The notes under the pieces are model-generated. The model ran no database searches. It was not told where the DNA came from and saw only the letters and a list, made by a program, of their open reading frames with translations. The translations under genes were made by a program, and so were the position numbers. A DNA stretch of 45,016 nt, taken from Frankia sp. AgB1.9 (GTDB lineage Bacteria; Actinomycetota; Actinomycetes; Frankiales; Frankiaceae). Below are positions 17,227 through 25,610 of this stretch, piece by piece (the stretch's first letter is position 1; every line of letters starts with the position of its first letter). The stretch spans positions 1 to 45,016 of the forward strand of contig NZ_JADWYX010000077.1 of NCBI RefSeq assembly GCF_016786355.1, in the 5' to 3' direction.

Positions 17227-19253
17227 GGCGTCGCTGCTCGCGTGCGGGCCGGATATCCGACCGACGATCGGGCCGTACCAGCGGACGGGCGGCGACGGGC
17301 GCTGCCCTGGCCGGCGCGCTCCTGGCCGCGGGATGTTGCCTGGCCTGGTTCTTCGCGCCGGGCACTGCGTACGCGGCCAGCGTCCCGCCAGCCACCATTG
17401 GCTCAGCAACCCGATTCATCGCCGTACCTCCGGTGCCGGCCACCGGCGCGAGGGGCTGGCTGTTCCTCGGCCAGGAGCCTGGGCAGACGATTCTCTCGGG
17501 GACTGCGGCGCAGTGCCCGAGCCAGGCGCGCCGCTGGGATGCCGACGGCGGGACACGCGTGACGTTGACGGTGTACGACTGCCGGTCGAGCCAGGACGCG
17601 GCCGTCGCGCTCTGGACGGCGGCGATTCAGTTGGTGGACCACAGTCACTACACGGCAACCGAGCTCGCCGACCACTCGGTGCTGCTCACCTCCGCGCCGG
17701 GTCAGTCCGACCCTGACCCGGTCGTGCTGAACGCGCTGGCCAGGGGCCATGTATTCATCATCGCGGCGGTCTGGGCACCGGCGGGCGCTCCGCTCGACAG
17801 AGCGGGCATAGCGGAGCGCACCGCGGCGGCTCAGGCCGAGCTGGCGGCGGGCGCGGGCTGGAACGCGCACGTCGACCTGCGGTTGCGGGTGATCGAGTCG
17901 CGACGCTTCACCGAGACGTTGGGCGCGCTGATCCTCGGCTATCTGGCCGTGATCGGCCCGTGGGCGATGCTCACCAAGCCGCTGCGCGGCGAGCGGTACG
18001 GCGTTCGCAGCGGTGATCCTCGCTGGACCGACGTCACCAAAGCCGCCGGCTGGCTGCGGCGGTGGGTCCGGCTGCGCGCGGCGGCGCGGGTGGGCTTCCT
18101 GCTGTTCGCCATAATCCTGGTGTCCGGGGAAGTCAGCGTCGGCTCCGTCGTGACGGTGGTCATCTGCGGCGTTCTCGGGTGGATCAGGCCGGTGGGCAGA
18201 GTCCGTGGCTGGCGGCCCTCCCGGGTTCGCGGCCTGCGGATCTTCTCGTCGTGGGGCGCCTGGATTAGCGCCCCACTGGGTGCCGTAAGCCTGGTCCTGC
18301 TGGCGGCAGCGGCACTGACGGTTCTGATGCCCTTCACGGCGCTCGTGTCGGGCATCTCGCAGTCGCCGCTGTTCGTCGGCGGCACGCTCGACCTTCGCTA
18401 TGTCCCAACCGATACGTCCAGCCCGGTGTGGTGGTCACTGCTGCCGTTGGTTCTTCCGCGTGAGTACGCCCTGGGAGTCATGCTGGCCGTCGCCATCGTG
18501 CTGGTGATGGCGGCGACGCGGCTGCGCCGGGCAGGACGCAGCCTCGCGCTCGCCGCGCGACACCACCTACCGCCTCCGTACGTCCTGTACCTCCGGAACT
18601 TCGGCGACGACCGGCTGCGGATGTCTACCAGCGCGATCGGGCGGACCAGCCTGGTGGAACGCCTGAACCCCTTCACCCGCCAGCCGTTCGAGGAGGTGCT
18701 GGCCCGCCATCTCAACCGCCTCGCGCCGGTCGTGACGGCCCGGCCGCCCGGAAGCCGAGTGCCGACGATCGGAGCGGTGCGGATGATCCTTCCCGACGGC
18801 TCCGCCTGGAAGGATGGTGTCGCGGAGTATGCCGGCCTGGCGAGCGCTGTGGTCGTCGCGGCGACGCCCGACGCCGTCCAGCCCGGTCTGCGCTGGGAGC
18901 TCTCCTACCTTGACCGCGAACGCGCGACCGGGCCCGTCATGCTCGTCCTCGGTCCGCATCCCCGCGGGGATCTAGTCGCTCGCTGGAACCTGTTCGTGGC
19001 GGCGGCCCGTACGTACCCGCGCTTCGGTGCGTTGGACACCTACCTGGACGGCGGCCATTCCGGGGCCATCGTCATGGTGCTGGACCCGGCGGAAGGATGG
19101 CTGACCTGGGGAGCGGAGAAGCGCAACGAGTGGACCTATGCCGTCGCGCTGTCCCATGCGATCGACCGTGCCCGGGCCATCGGGCCGTCTCCGGATCGGA
19201 TCGGGTCGGAGGGCATGCTGGCGGGTGCGCCGAGGTGGCCCGAGCCCTACTGA
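17223..19253 (+). CDS. Receptor-like membrane protein, LYLRxF/EWTYA domain
   Basis: 676 residues; no characterised family recognised. The N-terminus has Arg-rich residues, a hydrophobic stretch and AYA, a likely signal peptide cleaved near residue 50. An ectodomain (~52-230) with C98 and C120 in the pattern CPSQARRW...VYDC follows. Membrane helices lie near 235-256, 280-320, 348-380 and 413-435. The cytosolic domain starts YVLYLRNFGDD (453-463), then FEEVLARHLNRLAPVVTA, IGAVRMIL, SAVVVAATP, LRWELSYLDRERA and VMLVLGPHP, and ends TWGAEKRNEWTYAVAL (EWTYA 636-640). Alternating strands and helices suggest a Rossmannoid, TIR/SLOG-like fold (inference). It overlaps the upstream gene by ATGA and converges on the next gene, 20 bp away. 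A transmembrane sensor or effector is the reasonable guess. Confidence 0.8.
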   Translation: MRRRCSRAGRISDRRSGRTSGRAATGAALAGALLAAGCCLAWFFAPGTAYAASVPPATIGSATRFIAVPPVPATGARGWLFLGQEPGQTILSGTAAQCPSQARRWDADGGTRVTLTVYDCRSSQDAAVALWTAAIQLVDHSHYTATELADHSVLLTSAPGQSDPDPVVLNALARGHVFIIAAVWAPAGAPLDRAGIAERTAAAQAELAAGAGWNAHVDLRLRVIESRRFTETLGALILGYLAVIGPWAMLTKPLRGERYGVRSGDPRWTDVTKAAGWLRRWVRLRAAARVGFLLFAIILVSGEVSVGSVVTVVICGVLGWIRPVGRVRGWRPSRVRGLRIFSSWGAWISAPLGAVSLVLLAAAALTVLMPFTALVSGISQSPLFVGGTLDLRYVPTDTSSPVWWSLLPLVLPREYALGVMLAVAIVLVMAATRLRRAGRSLALAARHHLPPPYVLYLRNFGDDRLRMSTSAIGRTSLVERLNPFTRQPFEEVLARHLNRLAPVVTARPPGSRVPTIGAVRMILPDGSAWKDGVAEYAGLASAVVVAATPDAVQPGLRWELSYLDRERATGPVMLVLGPHPRGDLVARWNLFVAAARTYPRFGALDTYLDGGHSGAIVMVLDPAEGWLTWGAEKRNEWTYAVALSHAIDRARAIGPSPDRIGSEGMLAGAPRWPEPY

Positions 19254-19273
19254 AGAGTCTCGCCCGCGGAGCC

Positions 19274-21835
19274 CTACGGCGTGTGCCTCAACCCGATGCC
19301 GGCCGCCCGCGCCAGCTCCGGTAGGCGGTCGTCGAGGTTGTCGAGGTCGATGCCGAGCACGGTGTCCCGCACCAGGTCGACGACCTCGCGTTCGCTTAGG
19401 CCGGTGGCGGCCAACGCCCGCGCGGCCGCGCCATCCGGGTCGACCACGACCGCGAGGGCCAGGACCGCTGGCGGCACCGGCCCCAGGTCGTAGTGAGCCG
19501 CCAGCAGGCTGGCGAGCCGCAGCGCGCGCACGCAGGTCCCCGTGAGCGAGGTGCCGGCATAAGGGGCGGCGGCGGCCGGATCCCCGTCGGCGACATGGAG
19601 ACCCGCCAGGTAGTCCGGATCGGCGGTGTGGGTCCACAGGCGTTGCCACCGTGCCAGGTGATCGACGGCTGGCAGCGCGAGAAGGACGTCGCGGGTGTTC
19701 ACCGGGCGCCCATGGATCCTGCTGGCGAGGTCGCCGAACACGTCGGTCACGCTCGAGGTCATCTCCGTGGCGCGCGGCACGCCGTGGTTCCACGCCGCGG
19801 CCGTAGCCGTGGCCGTCACCTCGACGGCCGACTGGGCGGCGGGGGAGTGCCGCGTCTGCCTCTCCGCCGGCGCCGGCGCCGTCGCCGTCGCCCCATTGAC
19901 CCCGGCCGGCCCGGCCGCAACCGTCGGGGCCTGGGCCACCGCCAGGTTCGCGATCACTGAACGGTTGTGGGTGCGGTCGGCAATGATGAAGTCGGTGGCA
20001 AGGCTCAGCGCCACAGCATAGGTCCACTCGGTGCGACGGCGGGCTCCCCACACCCGCCAGGAGCCGTCAGTGGCCTGCACCGCGACCAGTGTCCCCGAGT
20101 AGATGACCTGCACCTCTCCTTCCTCCCGCTGTTCAAAGTGGAGCAGGCCAGCCAGGCGGGGCTGTCCCGCGGCCGCGGTCAGGAACAGCCGCCAACGCGG
20201 GGTCAGAACGCGCTCGGGTAGCGGCGGCAGGATGACGCAGAGGGGCGCGCTCGCCGCCGCGACGGCGAGCTGTGGTGCGAGTTGGTCCACCCGGGCGAGG
20301 TGCTCGGACTCGCCCACCAGGGCGACCACCGCCGCCGCCGGGTCCGTCGGCCGCTCGAAGGGCGCGAACGGTCCCAGCCGTCCCAGCCACCGCGCCGCCA
20401 CCGGGCGGAACGGCCGGCGCCGCGGCCAGGCGACACGATCGATCAGCGGGACGCCCACCAGCCGCGCCGCGAGCCGGACGTCCTCTCGCGGCCAGAGGGC
20501 GCGGACCGGCAGTCTGAGTGACCCGCCTGACGCCTGCTCGGCCGCCGTGGCCGGTGCCGAGTGGGCCGTTCTGGCCGCCAGCCGGCGAATCACGACCGCC
20601 GCAACGATGCACAGAGTCGCGGCCCACGGCCCCGCGCTCGCCGCCCGCCCTATCGGTGCTAGCCAGAGCACCACCGCGTACAGCCGGCTGTTCCCCGAGG
20701 TGGTGTCCAGGTAGGCCGGGTCGAACCAGCCGCCCCGCAGCATCGGTGCGTCGTTGAATCCAGCGGAGGACAGCAGGCTCCTGGCCAACAGGATGATCAG
20801 CCCGGCGCCGAGAAGCGCGGTGGCCACGCCGGTCAGCGCCCGGTAGCGGGCATCCGGGCTGGCCGCCGCGCGGGATGCGCCGCGCGTCGCCGCGGTAGCC
20901 CGCGCCGTCGCGGGCATCCACCGAGCCGGCAGCGGCGCCCACGCGACGATCGCGAGTGCCACCGCGATGCCCACCGACAGGACCTGCACCCGCAGGGCAA
21001 GCGCCGCGCCCGAGACCATCACCACGGTGAGCGCGCCGGCGGCTGTTCGCGCGCGGTGCGTCCACCTCACCCGGCGGGCGAGGGACGTGATATCGACCCA
21101 GCGTGGGTCACCCTGACGGCGCGAGTAGCGACCGCGCCAGACCTTGTTGAGGATCGCGTGCGGGCGCAGGAGCAGCCCGAACATCGCCAGCGTCAGGAAG
21201 CTGTCGAGGGTTCCGGGTGGCGAGTGTGGGTCCGGTGGGCCGGCCCGGTCGGGTGGGCTGGACAGGAGTGCGGCCTGCTGCCCGGTCACCGCGTCCAGGA
21301 CATCGGTCCCGTCGAGGTCCGAGGTGTCCACCAGCTCGACGGAACTCAGCACCAGGGTCCGGCCCGATTCGAGAACCTCGCCGTCGACCGTGGGCTGACC
21401 ATCGTCGAGCGTTGGGGACAGAACGAGCACCCGGTCACCGTGCCGTTTGATTTTCAGGGGGGCCCGGTCGAGCAGATGCAGATAGCCCCAGGCATAGACC
21501 CTGGCGGCCACGACCGTCGGGCAGGTGACCACGCTCAGCCTTACCGTCGCGTCCTGCGCCCGCCAGACCCGCGCCACGGACCGACATCCAGCATCAACGC
21601 CCGGAATCCAGAGCTGCCCTGGCACCCGCCCCGTCAGCGTCCAACTCGTCACACCGTCCACCCGCGGCTGGTCGATGATGGACGGCGCCGGCGTGGCTGG
21701 CGCCGGCGCCGCGAATGCGGCCGTCGCCGACGCTGTGCCCAGCAACAAGGTCAGGCCGAGCGTTGCGCCAGCGACCACATATCCGAGAGCCCACCCGTTT
21801 CGCCATCGCATGCGCAGTAACAAAGGTCCCCCCAC
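19274..21835 (-). CDS. Ectodomain-EWTYA-ClpN-like membrane fusion
   Basis: 853 residues from GTG 21835 (ATG 21811 is an alternative). A signal peptide ends near AFA (~43). The ectodomain, with C84 and C105 in CRSVARVW...VVTC, is clearly related to that of the 17223 gene. Helices lie near 220-240, 275-310, 345-365 and 395-430. The cytosolic part has degenerated: no LYLRxF strand, but FRPVAARWLGRLGPFAPF, APLCVILPPLP and VWGARRRTEWTYAVAL (EWTYA 603-607) remain. After an Ala/Thr-rich linker, residues ~690-850 resemble a Clp N-terminal repeat (VNTRDVLLALPAVDHL, then GAAARALAATGLSEREVVDL). It starts 23 bases after the CATRA-associated small protein ends, making it the last gene of that operon. Its role is unknown; signal-receiving adaptor is an inference. 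Confidence 0.75.
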   Translation of the reverse strand: MGGPLLLRMRWRNGWALGYVVAGATLGLTLLLGTASATAAFAAPAPATPAPSIIDQPRVDGVTSWTLTGRVPGQLWIPGVDAGCRSVARVWRAQDATVRLSVVTCPTVVAARVYAWGYLHLLDRAPLKIKRHGDRVLVLSPTLDDGQPTVDGEVLESGRTLVLSSVELVDTSDLDGTDVLDAVTGQQAALLSSPPDRAGPPDPHSPPGTLDSFLTLAMFGLLLRPHAILNKVWRGRYSRRQGDPRWVDITSLARRVRWTHRARTAAGALTVVMVSGAALALRVQVLSVGIAVALAIVAWAPLPARWMPATARATAATRGASRAAASPDARYRALTGVATALLGAGLIILLARSLLSSAGFNDAPMLRGGWFDPAYLDTTSGNSRLYAVVLWLAPIGRAASAGPWAATLCIVAAVVIRRLAARTAHSAPATAAEQASGGSLRLPVRALWPREDVRLAARLVGVPLIDRVAWPRRRPFRPVAARWLGRLGPFAPFERPTDPAAAVVALVGESEHLARVDQLAPQLAVAAASAPLCVILPPLPERVLTPRWRLFLTAAAGQPRLAGLLHFEQREEGEVQVIYSGTLVAVQATDGSWRVWGARRRTEWTYAVALSLATDFIIADRTHNRSVIANLAVAQAPTVAAGPAGVNGATATAPAPAERQTRHSPAAQSAVEVTATATAAAWNHGVPRATEMTSSVTDVFGDLASRIHGRPVNTRDVLLALPAVDHLARWQRLWTHTADPDYLAGLHVADGDPAAAAPYAGTSLTGTCVRALRLASLLAAHYDLGPVPPAVLALAVVVDPDGAAARALAATGLSEREVVDLVRDTVLGIDLDNLDDRLPELARAAGIGLRHTP

Positions 21836-21858
21836 CCTGTATCGCGCCAGGATACTCG

Positions 21859-22281
21859 TTACTGTTTTTCCGGGCGACCACCAGACGTTCCAGGCGCCCT
21901 GGCTTCGCCGATCGAGATGTTCAGCTCTGTGACCAGAGCGTCGATCCGCAGCCGGATTTCTGCAGGTGGCCCGGAGCGGCCGGCATCAGCGGTCGGCGTC
22001 GCAATGCTTCCGACAAGAACCCCGCGCGGGATGACCTGTTCGCCTTCACCGGCGTAGTACCGCAGGCTCTCCGCCGCGGCGATCAACGCGCGGCCGTCCT
22101 GGTCGGCCAGTGACTGGGTCAGCCTGTCCAGCACCTTGGCTACCGACGGCCGAGCCGGGTCGGCCTGTACCCACACGCTGCCGGGCAGTGACCATCCGGC
22201 CGCCGAGTGAAGAAGTCGGGCGACGGTCGCGCGGGCGGCCAGAAACGTTCGGTCAGCTGTCGGGTCGTCGTCCGTCATCAC
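21859..22281 (-). CDS. CATRA-associated small protein
   Basis: 140 residues, soluble and mostly helical. TFLAARATVARLLHSAAGWSL, PSVAKVLDRLTQSLADQDGRAL and PRGVLVGSIATPTADAG match my recollection of the CATRA-associated small protein family, a constant companion of CATRA proteins in predicted conflict systems (assigned from memory and context). PAEIRLRIDALVTELNISI near the C-terminus is another predicted helix. The gene sits between the SLOG gene (24 bases) and the ectodomain-ClpN fusion (23 bases). The ATG is doubled; the first, at 22281, is used. Molecular function unknown; an adaptor binding the CATRA protein is likely. Confidence 0.6.
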   Translation of the reverse strand: MMTDDDPTADRTFLAARATVARLLHSAAGWSLPGSVWVQADPARPSVAKVLDRLTQSLADQDGRALIAAAESLRYYAGEGEQVIPRGVLVGSIATPTADAGRSGPPAEIRLRIDALVTELNISIGEARAPGTSGGRPEKQ

Positions 22282-22305
22282 TGGTCCTTGTCGCTGAGGG
22301 CCCAG

Positions 22306-22782
22306 TCAGCGCCGTAGGCCCGCCGGCCAGACGACGGTGACCGGTCTCCCTTGTTTCTCGGCGTACCTGACGACGTCGGCGGTGCCACCGAACCCGCGAG
22401 CCGGCAGACCGTCCCAGACGGCGAGCAATTCATCGGATTCCTCGACGACCGCGCGGCCGGCGGCGAAGAACGCTTCCTCGGAAGGTGTGTCGAAGGCCAG
22501 CACCCGGGAGTCCGGGGTGCTGCGCAGCAGCGTGTGGAAGCCGGCCATGTCGGCGTCGGTCTGGAAGGTCGTCACGTACTCCGCGCTCGGAATGACGACG
22601 CGCAGCGAACCGCCCAGGTCGAGTACGAGCCGGGCGAAGAGCTGGTCGGCGCCAGCCGCCAGCGAGGTCAGCCCGACCAGCGGGGTCGGCACGGAACGAA
22701 GATGCTCGGTCAGCCGGCTGGAGATGTAGTCGACCCCTGCCGGTGGCAGATTCTGGTGCCCCGTGAACCCGACAGTGCTCAT
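22306..22782 (-). CDS. SLOG-domain protein of the CATRA locus
   Basis: 158 residues forming one complete SLOG (LOG/DprA-like Rossmann) domain. It has the N-terminal glycine loop VGFTGHQNL (4-12), helix DYISSRLTEHL, LVGLTSLAAGADQLFARLVL, LRVVIPSAEYV, ESDELLAVWDGLPARGFGGTADVV and VTVVWPAG. SLOG domains bind nucleotide-derived ligands and act as sensors, or sometimes hydrolases, in bacterial conflict systems. It lies 30 bases after the caspase and 24 before the CATRA-associated small protein. It is an intact paralogue of the frameshifted SLOG at 14793. A nucleotide-signal sensor controlling the caspase is the likely role (inference). Confidence 0.75.
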   Translation of the reverse strand: MSTVGFTGHQNLPPAGVDYISSRLTEHLRSVPTPLVGLTSLAAGADQLFARLVLDLGGSLRVVIPSAEYVTTFQTDADMAGFHTLLRSTPDSRVLAFDTPSEEAFFAAGRAVVEESDELLAVWDGLPARGFGGTADVVRYAEKQGRPVTVVWPAGLRR

Positions 22783-22812
22783 GGCCGGTCCCTGCTCATA
22801 GCCAGTGCCACC

Positions 22813-23763
22813 TCATAGCCGGTCCTTGTCGATCAGCTTCCAATAGTGCTGGCCAAGCTTGGTGAGCCTACAGGACTTCGAGTTGATCGCGGCGTAGTAC
22901 ATGTGTAGCTCGCCGACCGGTTCGACCAGCTTCACGGCGCGGGCCGCCTGCAGAAGCCCGAAATCCTGTTCGTGCAGGAGGCTGCGCGGCTCGGCGTCGG
23001 GCTCGTAAGACGGGTCGAGCGGCAGCGCATGGTCTGCGGTCGGGAACAGCGCGATGAGGGCGCGCAGCTGTTTCACCGTCAAGTCGGGCCTAGTCTGCCG
23101 GAGTTCGTGCAGCCGGTCGATGTTCGCTTTGAAGGTGGGGCGTTGGTCCCAGGGCCCGAACATGTCGGAGAGATAGGCGTAGACGCTCGCGACGGTGACC
23201 TTCCCGAGCAGGTCGGCCGCGCCGCCCCTCAACGCGTCCTCCAGGTACGTCGCGAACAGGCCGCGGCCACGCACCTCTGCCGCGGGCTGGTCCCCCCGGG
23301 CGGCCGTGATGATGGAAACCCCTGAACGGATGGTCGCGGCCGAGGATCCGAGCTGCGGGACGCCGCCGGCCGCTCCTGAGAAACAGCAATCCAAAAGTAG
23401 GATGACCTCGGGCACCGCCGAACTCATGACCATACCGAGGATCGTGGACAACGACACACCCGGGGACGTGGGCGTCCCGTCAGCGGTGCACAGCACGACA
23501 TCGTTCGGCATTGGCTGGCCGTGGCCGGCGAAATACAGCAATGCGACGTCCGCGGCCGGAGCAAGCAGACGTTCGAGGTCGCTGACCAACGCGTCCCGCG
23601 TGATGCGGGTGAGGTCGCTCGTCCTGGTGGCGCAGTAGAAGTTGCGGTTCTCGTCCTCGTTACTCCGCAGCAGCGGCGCAAGCGCTTTCACATCATTGCA
23701 GCAGCCGGCCAGCGGGCGGAAGTTGTCATAGTGGTCGACGCCGACCAGCAGCGCGCGCTTCAC
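22813..23763 (-). CDS. Caspase-family (C14) protease
   Basis: 316 residues. The caspase-like p20 domain occupies about residues 1-205: ALLVGVDHYDNFRPLAGCCND at the start, the His motif YFAGHG (H81), and the Cys motif DCCFSG (125-130, catalytic Cys probably C127). Both catalytic residues are present, so the enzyme should be an active metacaspase-like cysteine protease. The C-terminal ~110 residues (ELRQTRPDLTVKQLRALIAL, later KLVEPVGELHMYYAAINS) form an accessory helical domain. Located between the CATRA protein (124 bases upstream) and the SLOG gene (30 bases downstream). Caspases in CATRA loci are predicted suicide or processing effectors; target unknown. Confidence 0.85.
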   Translation of the reverse strand: MKRALLVGVDHYDNFRPLAGCCNDVKALAPLLRSNEDENRNFYCATRTSDLTRITRDALVSDLERLLAPAADVALLYFAGHGQPMPNDVVLCTADGTPTSPGVSLSTILGMVMSSAVPEVILLLDCCFSGAAGGVPQLGSSAATIRSGVSIITAARGDQPAAEVRGRGLFATYLEDALRGGAADLLGKVTVASVYAYLSDMFGPWDQRPTFKANIDRLHELRQTRPDLTVKQLRALIALFPTADHALPLDPSYEPDAEPRSLLHEQDFGLLQAARAVKLVEPVGELHMYYAAINSKSCRLTKLGQHYWKLIDKDRL

Positions 23764-23887
23764 CGGCGCCGGCCCGGATGATGTGTGAGCAAGGCATTAC
23801 CCCCGTGGTTACCTGTGCCGACCTACCCGCCCGTTGGCCGCGCGGTAGCCTGAACGTCCGACGGCCGGCGTGTTCGGAGCATAGTCC

Positions 23888-25429
23888 TCAAGGAGCGTAG
23901 TCCTCGAAGCGTCCGCCGGGTGACGAGGTGACCTCTGCCGACACAGACCCTTCGACCCGGGAAACCGGCACGCCATAGCGTTCCGCGAGGTCCAGGAACT
24001 GGCGGTTGTGGCGGTAGTCCACCAATGCGGCGCCGAGCAGGCCGCGAAACGGCGCAGCCACGAGGCCGCTCTCAAGCTCTCTGAAGACCTCGCCCCACCA
24101 GTTCCGCGGGTTCAGCCCGCCGGCGACGGGCAGGCGCCGGCGGGGGACCCCCAGCTTTTCGAGAAGACGGTAGGCGTCGAGCGTGTCGGCGTAGGCCTCG
24201 GAAAGCTCGTCGAGAAACGTCAACCTGTCGTCGCCCGCGAGCGCCTGATCGTCCGCGGGCGCCCCGCCGGACGTGGTCAGGCCGGCCTGCTCGGCCACAC
24301 GCACCGCCGCTCGGGCCCGTACACCGGCTGACTTCAGGAGCGCGCCGCCGTCGCCGAGCAGGTCCAGCAGGTGCTGTGCACATTGCTGGTCCTGCTCGAA
24401 CGGGTCGGCGAGCCCGGTCGGGATCACCGTGGCGGCGGTCAACGCCCGCATGTTCGCCGCGGCGATCCGGACGTTGCGTTCGAGGTCGAGGACGGACGTG
24501 CGCGCGGAGGCCTCGTGGAACACGTCTGCGCGCAGCTGGGCCAGGCGCTGCGCTACCGTAGAGTCGGTAGGCGCTGTCGATGCTGTCGGCCCGGCGCCGA
24601 GCAGCCCCGCCTCGGCGAGGCCGCTGCCGAGCTGCCGGGCACCCGTGTCGAGGCGACGGCGCAACTGGTCGGCGGCGGTGGCGCCCGCCGACCAGATCCG
24701 GCCCTGCAGCCGCAGCTTCGCCGCCTGCGCCAGGTAGAGCTGCACGGGCGGTGCCGCGGTGCCGCCGACCGACCAGACCCACCCACCGAGCGCGGCCTCC
24801 CGCGCCGCCGACGCGATGATCATTAGCCTGCGCAGCGGCCGATAGTCGTCGCCCGCGGCGGGCTCCCAGACGGCGAATCCGGAGATGGTGCTGGCCCCAC
24901 GCGACTCCCACCCGGCGGCCCGGTCAAAGGTCGGTAGCTCGGCGGCGCACCGTAGGGCCAGCCCGGCGGTGGCCGAGTGCGGATAGTGCGCGAAGACGTC
25001 GAAACTGGGGACGAGTCCCTGGTAGATCCGGGCCTCGTCGACGAGCTCGGAGCGCGGCGCCCCCCTGGCTTCGTCCCACCGAGCGTCGAGGTCCGGCCAG
25101 TCCACCTCGGCTCCGGGGAACGGAGCGAGTATCGCGGACAAGCACAGCAGACCGTGCTGACGGCGCAACACAGTCTGGAAGACACCCACGTCGGCGGGCC
25201 CCTGCTGGCTCGCGACGATCTCATGATCGGTCAGCGGGCCAGGCCCCATCAGGTCCGCCGCTGAGTCGGGCAGGTCAGCCGGGACGCGAAGGCCGAGCGC
25301 CGCCGCGTGTACGCCCAGAGCCTTCCGGCTGGCGTACCAGACCCGGCGCAGCTGGTCGTAGCCGCGCTCGGCCGCGCGGCTGTCACCGGCGGGGGCGAAC
25401 AGGTGGACCACGAGCTCGGGTGCCAGCAC
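23888..25429 (-). CDS. CATRA-N/CATRA-C conflict-system protein
   Basis: 513 residues from GTG 25429, four bases after AGGAGG; ATG 25450 adds seven residues but lacks a ribosome site. The N-terminal part (LAPELVVHLFAPAGDSRAAE, then RRVWYASRKALG) and the ~200-residue C-terminal helical part (LNPRNWWGEVFRELESGLVA, LLGAALVDYRHNRQFLDLAE) match, from memory, the N and C domains of CATRA (caspase- and TPR-associated) proteins, with a long helical middle (~240-350). Residues ~200-245 carry FAVWEPAAGDDYRPLRRLMI. No membrane helix or nucleotide motif seen. The caspase gene follows on the same strand. CATRA proteins are predicted regulatory cores holding a protease in check. Family assignment is moderately sure; mechanism is inference. 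Confidence 0.65.
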   Translation of the reverse strand: MLAPELVVHLFAPAGDSRAAERGYDQLRRVWYASRKALGVHAAALGLRVPADLPDSAADLMGPGPLTDHEIVASQQGPADVGVFQTVLRRQHGLLCLSAILAPFPGAEVDWPDLDARWDEARGAPRSELVDEARIYQGLVPSFDVFAHYPHSATAGLALRCAAELPTFDRAAGWESRGASTISGFAVWEPAAGDDYRPLRRLMIIASAAREAALGGWVWSVGGTAAPPVQLYLAQAAKLRLQGRIWSAGATAADQLRRRLDTGARQLGSGLAEAGLLGAGPTASTAPTDSTVAQRLAQLRADVFHEASARTSVLDLERNVRIAAANMRALTAATVIPTGLADPFEQDQQCAQHLLDLLGDGGALLKSAGVRARAAVRVAEQAGLTTSGGAPADDQALAGDDRLTFLDELSEAYADTLDAYRLLEKLGVPRRRLPVAGGLNPRNWWGEVFRELESGLVAAPFRGLLGAALVDYRHNRQFLDLAERYGVPVSRVEGSVSAEVTSSPGGRFEDYAP

Positions 25430-25610
25430 GAGACCTCCTGTCGCTGACATGCGTCTCAGCGTAGCCGGGCGATGCGACCGGCTCGGCCCACGGTCCAACG
25501 TTTCATAACACCACGCTGACTTTCCCTGTTGCCCAGCTCGCCCCGACCGGATGTACACGCCACCCGTGATGTGGCGGGGCGAGGAACCCTACTCGTGATG
25601 ATTCCGCGGT

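Noticed and set aside
23888..25558. CATRA start at 25558
   Set aside because: The first ~40 codons of that frame lack a ribosome site and family similarity; GTG 25429 (or ATG 25450) fits better.
25558..25576. 6-bp stem between the 25611 gene and CATRA as a terminator
   Set aside because: Short stem without a T-run; no better than chance in such GC-rich sequence.
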